Assembly: GCA_900550865.1 (NCBI GenBank)
Contig: URTM01000021.1
Location: 1-45,437, forward strand
Source: an uncultured Dorea sp.
Lineage (GTDB): Bacteria; Bacillota; Clostridia; Lachnospirales; Lachnospiraceae
Direction of reading: 5' to 3'
DNA length: 45,437 nt
This document shows, one piece after another, positions 7,238 to 15,982 of the stretch. Under the pieces are notes generated by a model that made no database searches, had not been told where the DNA came from, and worked only from the letters and a program-made list of their open reading frames with translations. How positions within the stretch are numbered: the first letter of the stretch is position 1; every line of letters begins with the position of its first letter. Both the position numbers and the translations under genes were made by a program.

Positions 7238-9568
7238 CTATACGAGTGCTTCTCTCAGCACCTCATTCATGTGTGTTACGAATTTTATTTCCAGTCCCTT
7301 TGTAATCTCTGTTGAGATTTCCTCAACATCTCTTTCATTTTTCGCAGGGACAAGTACAATCTTCATTCCTGCATTTTTTGCAGCCAGAAGCTTCTCTTTC
7401 AGACCTCCGATCGGAAGTACCCGGCCGCGCAGTGTGATCTCTCCTGTCATTGCAAGGTCTGCCCGCACTTTTCTTCCTGTCACTGCAGACATGATTGCAG
7501 TTGCCATCGTAATACCGGCAGACGGTCCGTCTTTTGGAACAGCCCCTTCCGGAATATGGATATGTATATCGTGTTTCTTGAAGAAATCATCTGCAATGCC
7601 ATGTTCTTTGCTGACCGAACGGATATAACTGATTCCGGTTCTTGCAGATTCTTTCATGACATCACCAAGCTGGCCGGTCAGAAGAATCTCTCCTTCTCCC
7701 GGCATCATATTCACTTCAATCTGAAGTGTATCGCCTCCGACGCTGGTCCATGCAAGTCCGCGTACGATACCAACCTCATCTTCTTCATTTGCCATCTGGT
7801 AGCTGTATAATTCTTTTCCAAGATAGTGTTCCAGATTACGTTCTGTCACATGTATCGCTGTCTTCTTTTTCTCCAGAATCTCCATGGCTGCTTTACGGCA
7901 GATATCTCCGATCTTCCGTTCTAACTGACGGACACCGGCTTCTTTGGTATAATTTCTTGCCATTTTCCAGATTGCATTCTTACTGATGGTTACCTGATCT
8001 GCTTTCAGTCCGTGCTTTTCAATCTGCTTTGGAATCAGATGTTCCTGCGCAATATGCAGTTTTTCATTTTCTGTATAACTGGTCACTTCGATGACTTCCA
8101 TACGGTCAAGAAGTGGTCTTGGAATGGTCTGCAGACTGTTCGCCGTTGTAATGAATAACACTTCCGACAGATCCATCGGTACTTCCAGATAATGGTCTAC
8201 GAACTTATTATTCTGTTCGCCGTCCAGTACTTCCAGGAGCGCCGAGAAGGTATCTCCCTTATAGTCATTGCTGACTTTATCGATCTCATCCAGCAGCATC
8301 AGCGGGTTCTTAACTCCCGCCTGTTTCATTCCATTTGCAATTCTTCCCGGCATTGCTCCTACATAAGTCTTTCTGTGACCTCTGATCTCAGCTTCATCAC
8401 GGACACCACCAAGCGAAATTCTTACATACGGTTTCTTCAATGCTCTGGAAAGAGACTTTGCGATCGAAGTCTTACCGGTTCCCGGAGGTCCCACCAGACA
8501 GATGATCGGTGCTTCTCCTTTTTTTGTAAGCGCACGTACTGCAAGGTATTCCAGTACACGTTCTTTTACTTTCTCCAGACCATAATGATCTTCATCCAGT
8601 ACCTGTCTTGCAAATGCAATGTCTTTGTGTTCCTTGCAGGTTTTATCCCATGGCATCTCAAGCATTGTCTCGATATAAGTCCGGATGACACCTGTCTCCG
8701 CCGGAGAATTCATGGAATTGCGGAATCTTTTGATCTCTTTGTTCAGTTTTTCTTTTACTTCTTTCGAAGCTTTCAAGGCATCAGCTGCCTGCTGAAATTC
8801 ATCGGCATCTGACATGGTATTGTCATCTCCGAGTTCCTCACGGATTACTTTCAGTTCTTCCCGTAAGATGTATTCCCGCTGGTTCTTATCCACACGTTCT
8901 TTCACCTTACTCTGGATCTCTTCTTTTACCTTCTGTGCCTGGATCTCATTCACAATCTTATACACCAGAAGTTCATAACGTCTCATAACGTTCGTCTCTT
9001 CCAGTAATTCCTGTGCATCTTCAAATGAAAATGGCATATTTGCAGCGATCACATCTACCAGATATTTCAGATCACGGATGGATTCCACCTGCATGCCAAG
9101 TTCCTTTGAAAGCTTCGGATTCTTTAACAGATATTCTTTAAATACGTCCTGTAATCCCCGGACCATTGCTTCCAGGTTCATTGGATTTTCTTCTGTCTGT
9201 TCTTCGGATACTTCTTCATCATCCGGCAGTTCTACTACCGTTGCCTGAAGATATGGTGTCTCGCTGTCCAGCCTTACAAGACTTGCTCTTGCTTCTCCGG
9301 ATACAAGTACACGGCTCATTTTCTTTGGTAATTTTACCACCTGTCTTATGGTAACCACACAGCCGACCAGATATACGTCTTCTGCTCCCGGCTCTTCTAT
9401 CTCCAGATCCTTCTGAGCGCTGACGAATAACTTCTGGCCGTTTTTTACTGCCTCTTCAATCGCCTGCAGTGATTTTTCCCTGCTTACGTCAAAATGTCTG
9501 ACCTCTTCCGGCAATATCGTAAGCCCTCTTAAGGCAACCATAGGCAGACTATAGGTTTCTCCTGTCAT
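7238..9568 (-). CDS. lon: ATP-dependent protease Lon (LonA)
   Basis: A 776-residue cytoplasmic AAA+ serine protease that degrades misfolded and some regulatory proteins. It has the N-terminal substrate-recognition domain (about 1-200), a charged helical linker, the ATPase domain with Walker A GPPGTGKT and Walker B LLDEIDK, and the C-terminal protease domain. The catalytic dyad is Ser683 in PKDGPSAG and Lys726 in GGLKEKLLAAK, 43 residues apart as usual. The start has AGGAG seven bases upstream. It follows clpX by 89 bases; a hairpin in that gap may reduce read-through. No obvious CtsR or CIRCE element is seen upstream. Confidence 0.98.
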   Translation of the reverse strand: MTGETYSLPMVALRGLTILPEEVRHFDVSREKSLQAIEEAVKNGQKLFVSAQKDLEIEEPGAEDVYLVGCVVTIRQVVKLPKKMSRVLVSGEARASLVRLDSETPYLQATVVELPDDEEVSEEQTEENPMNLEAMVRGLQDVFKEYLLKNPKLSKELGMQVESIRDLKYLVDVIAANMPFSFEDAQELLEETNVMRRYELLVYKIVNEIQAQKVKEEIQSKVKERVDKNQREYILREELKVIREELGDDNTMSDADEFQQAADALKASKEVKEKLNKEIKRFRNSMNSPAETGVIRTYIETMLEMPWDKTCKEHKDIAFARQVLDEDHYGLEKVKERVLEYLAVRALTKKGEAPIICLVGPPGTGKTSIAKSLSRALKKPYVRISLGGVRDEAEIRGHRKTYVGAMPGRIANGMKQAGVKNPLMLLDEIDKVSNDYKGDTFSALLEVLDGEQNNKFVDHYLEVPMDLSEVLFITTANSLQTIPRPLLDRMEVIEVTSYTENEKLHIAQEHLIPKQIEKHGLKADQVTISKNAIWKMARNYTKEAGVRQLERKIGDICRKAAMEILEKKKTAIHVTERNLEHYLGKELYSYQMANEEDEVGIVRGLAWTSVGGDTLQIEVNMMPGEGEILLTGQLGDVMKESARTGISYIRSVSKEHGIADDFFKKHDIHIHIPEGAVPKDGPSAGITMATAIMSAVTGRKVRADLAMTGEITLRGRVLPIGGLKEKLLAAKNAGMKIVLVPAKNERDVEEISTEITKGLEIKFVTHMNEVLREALV

Positions 9569-9613
9569 ATATTCACACTCCTGTTCATCGACCGGATTAT
9601 TGGTACAAAATCA

Positions 9614-9639
9614 GCGGGTACAATATTCTTCGCACCCGC
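9614..9639 (-). terminator. Hairpin between clpX and lon, possible weak terminator or processing site
   Basis: GCGGGTGC and GTACCCGC (minus strand 9639-9632 and 9621-9614) form an 8-bp stem with one G-U pair and a ten-base loop, followed by TGATTTTG rather than a clean T run. It could lower lon expression relative to clpX. Confidence 0.35.
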
Positions 9640-9657
9640 CGTCTTTCTTTTCATTTA

Positions 9658-10917
9658 TTATGCACTTTCTGAGTCAGGTTCTGCATGTTCACATACAGGT
9701 TCTCCTGTTCCTTTCACAACATCTTCTGTGATGCGGCATGATTTCAATGTCTCATCCGATGGTGCTTTATACATGATATCCATCATGATACTTTCCATAA
9801 TCGCTCTCAGACCTCTTGCCCCCGTCTTTCTCTTCAGGGAAGTCTCTGCGATTGCTTCCAGTGCTTTATCATCAAATGTAAGCTCTACATCGTCCAGTTC
9901 CAGCAGTTTCTGATACTGTTTGGTCAACGCATTCTTTGGCTCTGTAAGGATCTTCACCAGTGCATCTTTATCCAGCATCTCCAATGCTACCGTTACCGGT
10001 ACACGGCCTACAATTTCCGGAATCAGACCGAATTTTACAAGATCCTGCGGCAGGATCTGCTGAAGCAGTCTGTCCACATCATCTTCATGTTTTTCCGCAA
10101 TCTCTGCATTAAATCCAATCGACTTCTGATCAATACGTTTCTCAACGATCTTTTCAATTCCTTCAAAGGCTCCGCCACAGATAAATAAAATATTCGTGGT
10201 ATCGATCTGGATCATCTCCTGATGTGGATGCTTTCTTCCCCCCTGCGGAGGTACATTTGCAACCGTTCCCTCAATGATCTTCAGGAGTGCCTGCTGCACA
10301 CCTTCACCAGATACATCTCTGGTGATCGACGGATTCTCTGATTTTCTCGTAATCTTATCAATCTCATCAATATAGATGATTCCGTACTCTGCACGTTCGA
10401 TATCTCCGTCTGCAGCCTGAATGATCTTCAGAAGAATGTTCTCTACATCTTCTCCGACATATCCGGCCTCTGTCAGTGCTGTTGCATCAGCAATTGCAAA
10501 CGGTACTCCCAGAATCTTTGCCAGTGTCTGTGCCAGAAGCGTCTTACCGCAACCTGTCGGTCCAAGCATAAGAATATTACTCTTTCCAAGTTCTACTCCC
10601 ATGTCTCTTCCTGACATTACACGTTTATAATGATTATAAACGGCTACTGATAATACCTTCTTCGCTTCATCCTGACCAATGACATATTCATCCAGAAATG
10701 CTTTAATCTCTTCCGGTTTTAAAAGATTGATATCCGAGAACGGATTCCATTCTCTTCCGTTCTCGTATTCAAATTCTTCTTCTATAATCTCTGCGCAGAC
10801 ATCTACACACTCATCACAGATATATGCCCCGTTCGGACCTGCGATCAGCTTTCTTACCTGATTCTGCGTCTTGTTACAGAACGAGCATCTTACCTGATCA
10901 TCGTTCTTTCCTACCAT
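9658..10917 (-). CDS. clpX: ATP-dependent Clp protease ATP-binding subunit ClpX
   Basis: A 419-residue AAA+ unfoldase that feeds tagged or misfolded proteins into ClpP. The N-terminal zinc-binding domain has CSFCNK and, 19 residues on, CDECVDVC. Walker A is GPTGCGKT, Walker B is IYIDEIDK, and the sensor and pore-loop regions are present, including AGYVGEDVE. A frame upstream of the chosen ATG opens with GTG 10926, but that GTG is part of the GAGGTG ribosome site, so ATG 10917 giving MVGKNDDQVRC is much more likely. It lies 26 bases after clpP, so both subunits of ClpXP come from one transcript. Confidence 0.97.
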   Translation of the reverse strand: MVGKNDDQVRCSFCNKTQNQVRKLIAGPNGAYICDECVDVCAEIIEEEFEYENGREWNPFSDINLLKPEEIKAFLDEYVIGQDEAKKVLSVAVYNHYKRVMSGRDMGVELGKSNILMLGPTGCGKTLLAQTLAKILGVPFAIADATALTEAGYVGEDVENILLKIIQAADGDIERAEYGIIYIDEIDKITRKSENPSITRDVSGEGVQQALLKIIEGTVANVPPQGGRKHPHQEMIQIDTTNILFICGGAFEGIEKIVEKRIDQKSIGFNAEIAEKHEDDVDRLLQQILPQDLVKFGLIPEIVGRVPVTVALEMLDKDALVKILTEPKNALTKQYQKLLELDDVELTFDDKALEAIAETSLKRKTGARGLRAIMESIMMDIMYKAPSDETLKSCRITEDVVKGTGEPVCEHAEPDSESA

Positions 10918-10943
10918 ACTTTTCACCTCGTCTGAGGACTGCC

Positions 10944-11525
10944 CTAGCGGTTCTTGATGACTTCGTCGATCAGACCATATGCTTTGGCTTCTTCTGCAGT
11001 CATGAAATTATCTCTTTCTGTGTCTGCATTGATGACCTCTAACGGCTGTCCTGTATTTTCTGCCAGAATCTGATTCAGTTTCTGACGGGTTTTTAAGATA
11101 TGATCTGCTGCGATCTGAATCTCTGTTGCCTGTCCCTGAGCTCCGCCAAGTGGCTGGTGGATCATGATCTCAGAATTTGGAAGTGCAAGTCTCTTGCCCT
11201 TTGTTCCTCCTGTAAGAAGGAATGAACCCATACTTGCAGCCATGCCGATACAGATTGTCTCAATATCACATTTGATATACTGCATGGTATCATAAATTGC
11301 CATTCCGGCTGTTACAGAGCCTCCCGGGCTGTTAATGTACAGATGAATATCCTTCTCCGGATCTTCTGCTTCCAGAAACAAAAGCTGTGCAACAATCACA
11401 CTTGCGGATACATCTGTTACTTCTTCACCCAGAAATATAATTCTGTCTTTCAATAATCTTGAATAGATGTCGTAAGAACGTTCTCCACGGCTTGTCTGTT
11501 CAATGACGTAAGGTACTAAACTCAT
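10944..11525 (-). CDS. clpP: ATP-dependent Clp protease proteolytic subunit ClpP
   Basis: A 193-residue serine protease that forms the double-heptamer chamber of ClpXP. The catalytic triad falls at the canonical positions: Ser98 in GMAASMGS, His123 in MIHQP and Asp172 in ERDNF. The hydrophobic LLFLEAED and INSPGGS segments of the family are present. The start has AGGAGG seven bases upstream. It sits between tig and clpX, which is the usual clostridial order. Confidence 0.98.
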   Translation of the reverse strand: MSLVPYVIEQTSRGERSYDIYSRLLKDRIIFLGEEVTDVSASVIVAQLLFLEAEDPEKDIHLYINSPGGSVTAGMAIYDTMQYIKCDIETICIGMAASMGSFLLTGGTKGKRLALPNSEIMIHQPLGGAQGQATEIQIAADHILKTRQKLNQILAENTGQPLEVINADTERDNFMTAEEAKAYGLIDEVIKNR

Positions 11526-11566
11526 GTATATGCCTCCTGACTATACTATGTTATGATCTGACGTTC

Positions 11567-12853
11567 TTATTTCTCTACTGCATTCTCAACAAGGAATGTA
11601 ACAGCTTCCTGAACTGCCAGGTCTTCCTTCATCTGTTTCTTCTCGTTCTCACCCATGAACTCTTTCAGTTTTTCAACTTCCATGTTGTAAGATTCTGCCA
11701 TCTTAGCAAGTTCTTCATCGATTCTTTCGTCTGTGATCTCGATGTTCTCAGCTTTCGCTACTGCTTCAAGTACAAGACGTGTCTCAATTCTCTTGATTGC
11801 CTGTGGTCTCATATCTTCCATCATCTTCTCAGCTGTCAGTCCTGTAAACTGGAAGTACTGCTCAAGAGTAATTCCCTGAGACTGGATTCTCTGTGCGAAA
11901 TCTTCAACCATCTGAGTTGTCTGTGTCTCGATCATTGGCTGTGGAATCTCATATTCTGCATTCTTAACAGCCTGCTCTACAGCCTGATCTTCCTGATTTC
12001 TCTTTCCGTCAGCTGCTTTCTGTTCTTTGATCTTAGCTTTTACATCAGCTTTGTATTCTTCTAATGTATCAAATTCAGATACTTCTGCTGCGAATTCATC
12101 ATCGATTTCCGGCAGTTCTTTTGCCTTGATTTCGTGAACTGTGCATTTGAATACAGCTTCTTTTCCTTTTAATTCTTCTGCGTGATAATCTTCTGGGAAA
12201 GTAACTTTTACTTCAACTTCTTTCTCAGCTTCAGCGCCTACTAACTGCTCTTCGAATCCCGGAATAAATGATCCTGATCCGATTGTCAGTGGATAGTTTT
12301 CTCCCTTTCCACCTTCAAATGCTTCACCATCAACAAATCCTTCGAAGTCGAGGATTACTTCATCACCGTCTGCTACCGCACGGTCTGTAACTACAACTTC
12401 TCTTGCATTCTTCTCTGCTTCTTCCTGGATCTTAGCGTCTACTTCTTTCTGAGTTACGCGTGTAGATACTTTATCTACTTCCAGTCCTTTATACTCACCG
12501 AGTTTTACTTCCGGTTTTGTTGCAACATCTGCTGTGAAGATGAATGATTTTCCTTTTTCGATCTGAACGATGTTGATCTCTGGTCTTGATACGATCTCAA
12601 GCTCGCACTCATCATATGCTTCTGAGTATGCCTTAGGGATCAGTGCATTTGCTGCATCATCATAGAAGATCTCTGGTCCATACATCTTCTCGATCATCTG
12701 ACGTGGAACTTTTCCTTTACGGAATCCCGGCATAGCGATCTTGTTCTTCTGCTTCATATATGCACTCTGAAGCGCTTTTTCTAAATCATCGGCCGGAACT
12801 TCGATAGTAAGTTTCGCCATGTTGTTTTCTAACTTTTCTACCTGTAAACTCAT
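11567..12853 (-). CDS. tig: Trigger factor, ribosome-associated chaperone
   Basis: A 428-residue chaperone that meets nascent chains at the ribosomal exit. The N-terminal ribosome-binding domain contains PGFRKGKVPR (about 43-52, the FRxGKxP signature). The middle FKBP-type prolyl isomerase domain spans about 150-245, with GDEVILDFEGFVDGEAFEGG and SGSFIPGFEEQLVG in order. The helical C-terminal chaperone domain follows. Length is standard. The ATG has AGGAGG eight to nine bases before it. It is the promoter-proximal gene of the clp-lon-ysxC operon, and a GC-rich inverted repeat lies in its leader. Confidence 0.97.
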   Translation of the reverse strand: MSLQVEKLENNMAKLTIEVPADDLEKALQSAYMKQKNKIAMPGFRKGKVPRQMIEKMYGPEIFYDDAANALIPKAYSEAYDECELEIVSRPEINIVQIEKGKSFIFTADVATKPEVKLGEYKGLEVDKVSTRVTQKEVDAKIQEEAEKNAREVVVTDRAVADGDEVILDFEGFVDGEAFEGGKGENYPLTIGSGSFIPGFEEQLVGAEAEKEVEVKVTFPEDYHAEELKGKEAVFKCTVHEIKAKELPEIDDEFAAEVSEFDTLEEYKADVKAKIKEQKAADGKRNQEDQAVEQAVKNAEYEIPQPMIETQTTQMVEDFAQRIQSQGITLEQYFQFTGLTAEKMMEDMRPQAIKRIETRLVLEAVAKAENIEITDERIDEELAKMAESYNMEVEKLKEFMGENEKKQMKEDLAVQEAVTFLVENAVEK

Positions 12854-12875
12854 TTACTATTTCCTCCTGTTTCTA

Positions 12876-12908
12876 ACCCGCCTCATGGGTAGCGGAAAAA
12901 AAGCGGGT
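12876..12908 (-). repeat. Inverted repeat in the tig leader with two possible foldings
   Basis: ACCCGC (minus strand 12908-12903) pairs with GCGGGT (12881-12876), but the inner CCGC (12895-12892) can instead pair with GCGG (12881-12878). The right arm ends a few bases before the AGGAGG of tig, so the structure could affect translation. Short arms; low confidence in any function. Confidence 0.35.
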
Positions 12909-13035
12909 ATACTACAATACATTCACCACAGAAGTATAACACAAACTCTGGTAAATATCTAGTCCCCGTTTTTGCTTAAATCCGGTATTTTTCCGCTTTT
13001 TTTCTTCTATTTTTATTAAATTTTATTAAAAAATA

Positions 13036-13581
13036 TTAAAAGACGATAGAATCTGCAATTTCTTTTGCTTTCTCCTCACTGTCCAGAACCTCGATCAGCT
13101 TCAGTGCGAAATCAATTGCGGTACCAACGCCCTGGCTTGTGATGATATTTTCATCTACTACAACGGCAGTCTCGGTTAAGACAACATCTTCCATCTCATC
13201 TTCCACACCCGGATAGCAGGTTGCTCTTCTGCCTTCCAACACTCCCAGACTCTTCAAGATTGTAGGTGCTGCACAGATTGCTCCTACGAATCTTCCTTCT
13301 TTCGCATACTGTTTTACTACATATCTGACTCCATCATGTTCTTTTAAATTCAGAGTTCCCGGCATACCGCCCGGAAGTACGACCATATCAAATTCTTCAA
13401 AATCTACTTCATCGAATAAATCTTCTGTCTGCACATTGATTCCATGTGCACCGTGTACGATATAATCATCCATGATTGAAATTGTATCTACATATATCTT
13501 TGCTCTTCTCAAGAGATCAACAACCGTCAGCCCTTCAATCTCTTCAAATCCGTCTGCTAATAATACGCACACTTTCTTCAT
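13036..13581 (-). CDS. DJ-1/PfpI family protein (YajL/ThiJ-like)
   Basis: A 181-residue class I glutamine-amidotransferase-like protein. It begins KKVCVLLADGFEEIEG, the usual start of DJ-1 proteins with the conserved glutamate, and has the nucleophile-elbow cysteine in GAICAAP at about residue 100. VVLPGGMPG is the second landmark. Relatives act as deglycases, chaperones or redox sensors; the exact activity cannot be told. Several ATG codons are in frame; AGGAGG lies nine bases before the ATG at 13581, so I chose that rather than the first possible start at 13599. It is divergent from the CYTH gene, with overlapping promoters. Confidence 0.88.
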   Translation of the reverse strand: MKKVCVLLADGFEEIEGLTVVDLLRRAKIYVDTISIMDDYIVHGAHGINVQTEDLFDEVDFEEFDMVVLPGGMPGTLNLKEHDGVRYVVKQYAKEGRFVGAICAAPTILKSLGVLEGRRATCYPGVEDEMEDVVLTETAVVVDENIITSQGVGTAIDFALKLIEVLDSEEKAKEIADSIVF

Positions 13582-13615
13582 CTTCATCATCCTCCTCATC
13601 TCTTATTTATTCTAA

Positions 13616-13644
13616 ATTCTATCACCGTTTACTTTTTCTGTAAA
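13616..13644 (-). promoter_or_regulatory. Candidate promoter of the DJ-1/PfpI gene
   Basis: On the minus strand TTTACA (13644-13639), 17 bases, TAGAAT (13621-13616). Each box matches 5 of 6 consensus bases. It overlaps the candidate promoter on the other strand. Confidence 0.5.
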
Positions 13645-13656
13645 CCGTTGTATCAT
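13628..13656 (+). promoter_or_regulatory. Candidate promoter of the CYTH-domain gene
   Basis: TTTACT (13628-13633), 17 bases, TATCAT (13651-13656), about 85 bases before the ATG at 13741. The boxes match 4 and 5 of 6 consensus bases. Confidence 0.4.
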
Positions 13657-13740
13657 AATGTTACTATTCACAGACAGGAATTTTCTGAACCGAAAATTCC
13701 GCATAATAATTCCACTGCAAATGAAAGGAGCCCTTATAAT

Positions 13741-14184
13741 ATGGAAATAGAACGAAAATATCTCGTTGACACGCTGCCTGATCATCTGGAAACATATCCT
13801 TGCCGCATTCTTGAACAGGGGTATCTGAATACCAAACCGGTTGTACGTATCCGGCGTGACAACGAAAAATATGAACTCACTTACAAGTCTGGCGGTCTGA
13901 TGTCCCGTCAGGAATATAATCTTCCCCTTGATCAGGCATCTTATGAGCATCTTCTTACCAAGATTGACGGACGCCTGATCAAGAAGAAACGCTATATGAT
14001 TCCTCTCTCTTCCGCCCTTACTGCCGAGCTTGATATCTTTGAAGAAGATCTTGCTCCTCTTATGCTTGTAGAAGTAGAATTCCAAACCGAAGACGATGCA
14101 AATGCCTTTTCCGCTCCTGACTGGTTTGGCGAAGATGTTACCTTTTCCGGAAAATATCATAACAGTTATCTGAGCCGTTTATAA
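13741..14184 (+). CDS. CYTH domain protein, probable triphosphatase
   Basis: A 147-residue single-domain protein opening with MEIERKYLV, the ExExK motif of the CYTH superfamily (adenylate cyclase CyaB and thiamine triphosphatase). Alternating charged strands follow: VVRIRRDNEKYELTYKSGG, LIKKKRYMIP, AELDIFEED and LVEVEFQTE, matching the triphosphate tunnel with its ring of basic and acidic residues. Most bacterial relatives hydrolyse inorganic triphosphate or nucleoside triphosphates, so phosphatase activity is the likelier reading than a cyclase. The start has AAAGGAG ten bases upstream; the longer frame reading in from 13648 lacks support. It is followed by the XRE regulator after 127 bases. 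Confidence 0.88.
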   Translation: MEIERKYLVDTLPDHLETYPCRILEQGYLNTKPVVRIRRDNEKYELTYKSGGLMSRQEYNLPLDQASYEHLLTKIDGRLIKKKRYMIPLSSALTAELDIFEEDLAPLMLVEVEFQTEDDANAFSAPDWFGEDVTFSGKYHNSYLSRL

Positions 14185-14311
14185 ATTGATATTTGTCCGT
14201 GCGCCACACTTCGTTGCTTTTTCGCGTTTTGTCACGTCTTGTTGCATATCATATCTATTTTATGGTCAGATTGTTATACTAACAGCAATATGTAACTTGT
14301 GGAGGTTTAAC

Positions 14312-14719
14312 ATGGCGAATCTGCAACTGGCCAAAAACTTATTCTATCTCAGAACCGTATCTGGTCTAAAGCAGGATGATATTGCTGATATCTTCAATAT
14401 CAGCCGTCAGGCCTGCAGTAATTATGAAACCAGTACACGTACGCCGGATCTTGGTTATCTGGCTTCTTTTGCTACACATTTTCACGTTACTATGGATCAG
14501 CTTATCCTCTGTGATCTCGAAGCCGAACATTTTATTCCCGGATCGGAATATTCTTCCGGCATGCGCGAGACGGTTACTCCTTATATGCAGGGAATCGAAA
14601 AAAATACCGGTAACTACATCTATCTCACCGAAGAAGAAGTGGATCTTGTATTCGCATTCCGTTCTTCTTCCGATGAGCAGCGTCAACTCGTTACCGGTTT
14701 TCTTCACTCAGATCAATAA
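14312..14719 (+). CDS. XRE-family helix-turn-helix regulator
   Basis: A 135-residue DNA-binding protein. Residues about 7-64 form a classic Cro/CI-type helix-turn-helix (LRTVSGLKQDDIADIFNISR followed by QACSNYET and the LGYLASFATHF helix). The C-terminal half is short and acidic with no recognised ligand domain. ATG 14312 has GGAGGT seven bases upstream, and the frame upstream of it shows no conserved features. A TATACT box lies at about 14274-14279 but I see no good -35. Targets are unknown. It could control the neighbouring CYTH gene or itself. It converges on lysC with only 27 bases between stop codons and no clear hairpin. Confidence 0.85.
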   Translation: MANLQLAKNLFYLRTVSGLKQDDIADIFNISRQACSNYETSTRTPDLGYLASFATHFHVTMDQLILCDLEAEHFIPGSEYSSGMRETVTPYMQGIEKNTGNYIYLTEEEVDLVFAFRSSSDEQRQLVTGFLHSDQ

Positions 14720-14746
14720 TTATATTTTCTTTTTCTAAACTTCTTT

Positions 14747-15955
14747 CTAAGCTCCCAGTCCAAATCCATCATGAACTGCATTCATTGCTTTTTCAATATC
14801 TTCTTCCGGAATCAGTACCGTAATACGGATCTCGGATGTGGAGATCATATTGATATTGACTCTGGAATTATATAATGACTCAAACATCTTCGCAGCTACT
14901 CCCGGATTACTCATCATTCCGGCTCCAACGATGGAAAGCTTTGCAACCTTTTCATTCCATGTAATATCCTGGATCGTAAGTCTTTCTTTATTCGCATTCA
15001 GTACTTCGAGCGCATGTTGCAGATCGTCAGATGCAACCGTAAAGGAAATGTCTTTTGTTCCTTCTCTTCCTACAGACTGAAGAATGATATCTACGTTAAT
15101 ATTATTTGCAGCCAGTGTATTAAATACCGCAAATGCTGTTCCCGGCTTATCCTCTAATCCGATAACAGAGATTCTGACTGTGTCTTTATCTGCAGCCACA
15201 CCTGTAACCAGTAATTTTTCCATATTTGAACCCTCCTTGACTACGGTACCTTCTGAACGGTTCAGGCTGGACCGCACCACTAATTCCACATTGTATTTTT
15301 TTGCCATTTCCACAGAACGGTTGTGAAGAACTTTTGCACCGAGGCTTGCAAGTTCCAGCATCTCATCGTAAGTAACCGCATCCAGTTTTTTTGCAGTTTT
15401 TACGACTCTCGGGTCTGCGGTGAACACACCGTCTACGTCTGTGTAGATTTCGCATTTATCAGCATGAAGTACCGCCGCCAGTGCAACAGCTGTTGTATCG
15501 GAACCGCCTCTTCCGAGTGTTGTGATATCGTCATATTTATTGACTCCTTGGAATCCGGTTACGATCACAATCTTTCTGGAATCCAGTTCATGCATGATGC
15601 GTTCGGTATCTACTCTTTTAAATCTGGCATTCCCGTAACGGGATGTGGAGTGCATCATAACCTGAAAAGCATTCAGGGATACAGCAGGTACATCCAGTGC
15701 CTGCATTGCCATAGCCATCAGGGATACGGATACCTGTTCTCCTGTAGTGAGCAGCATATCCAGTTCTCTTTTTTTTGCGTCCGGATTGATCGTATTCGCC
15801 AGTGCGATCAGTTCATCTGTAGTATCTCCCATTGCAGAAAGTACAACCACCACGTCATGTCCGGCCCTGTAATCTTCAATGCAGCGTTTTGCTACATTGA
15901 AGATTCTGTCTTTATTGGCAACAGAACTGCCGCCAAATTTCTTAACTATTAACAT
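14747..15955 (-). CDS. lysC: Aspartate kinase
   Basis: A 402-residue monofunctional aspartokinase that phosphorylates aspartate, the first step toward lysine, threonine and methionine. The N-terminal kinase domain starts VKKFGGSSVA and includes GFQGVNKYDDITTLGRGGSDTTA, a variant of the ATP-site glycine-rich stretch. Two C-terminal ACT domains (about 265-400, with VTGVAADKDTVRISVIGLED and KLSIVGAGMMSNPGVAAKMFE) are expected to bind the feedback inhibitor. The start has AGGAGG four bases before ATG. It lies 27 bases downstream of hom and is probably the last gene of a prfB-hom-lysC unit. No lysine riboswitch is seen before it. Confidence 0.97.
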   Translation of the reverse strand: MLIVKKFGGSSVANKDRIFNVAKRCIEDYRAGHDVVVVLSAMGDTTDELIALANTINPDAKKRELDMLLTTGEQVSVSLMAMAMQALDVPAVSLNAFQVMMHSTSRYGNARFKRVDTERIMHELDSRKIVIVTGFQGVNKYDDITTLGRGGSDTTAVALAAVLHADKCEIYTDVDGVFTADPRVVKTAKKLDAVTYDEMLELASLGAKVLHNRSVEMAKKYNVELVVRSSLNRSEGTVVKEGSNMEKLLVTGVAADKDTVRISVIGLEDKPGTAFAVFNTLAANNINVDIILQSVGREGTKDISFTVASDDLQHALEVLNANKERLTIQDITWNEKVAKLSIVGAGMMSNPGVAAKMFESLYNSRVNINMISTSEIRITVLIPEEDIEKAMNAVHDGFGLGA

Positions 15956-15982
15956 GTTTCCTCCTGTGACAGACCAATCTGA

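Noticed and set aside
13612..14160. 182-residue minus-strand frame opposite the CYTH gene
   Set aside because: The plus strand encodes a recognisable CYTH domain with a ribosome site; the minus frame is a shadow.
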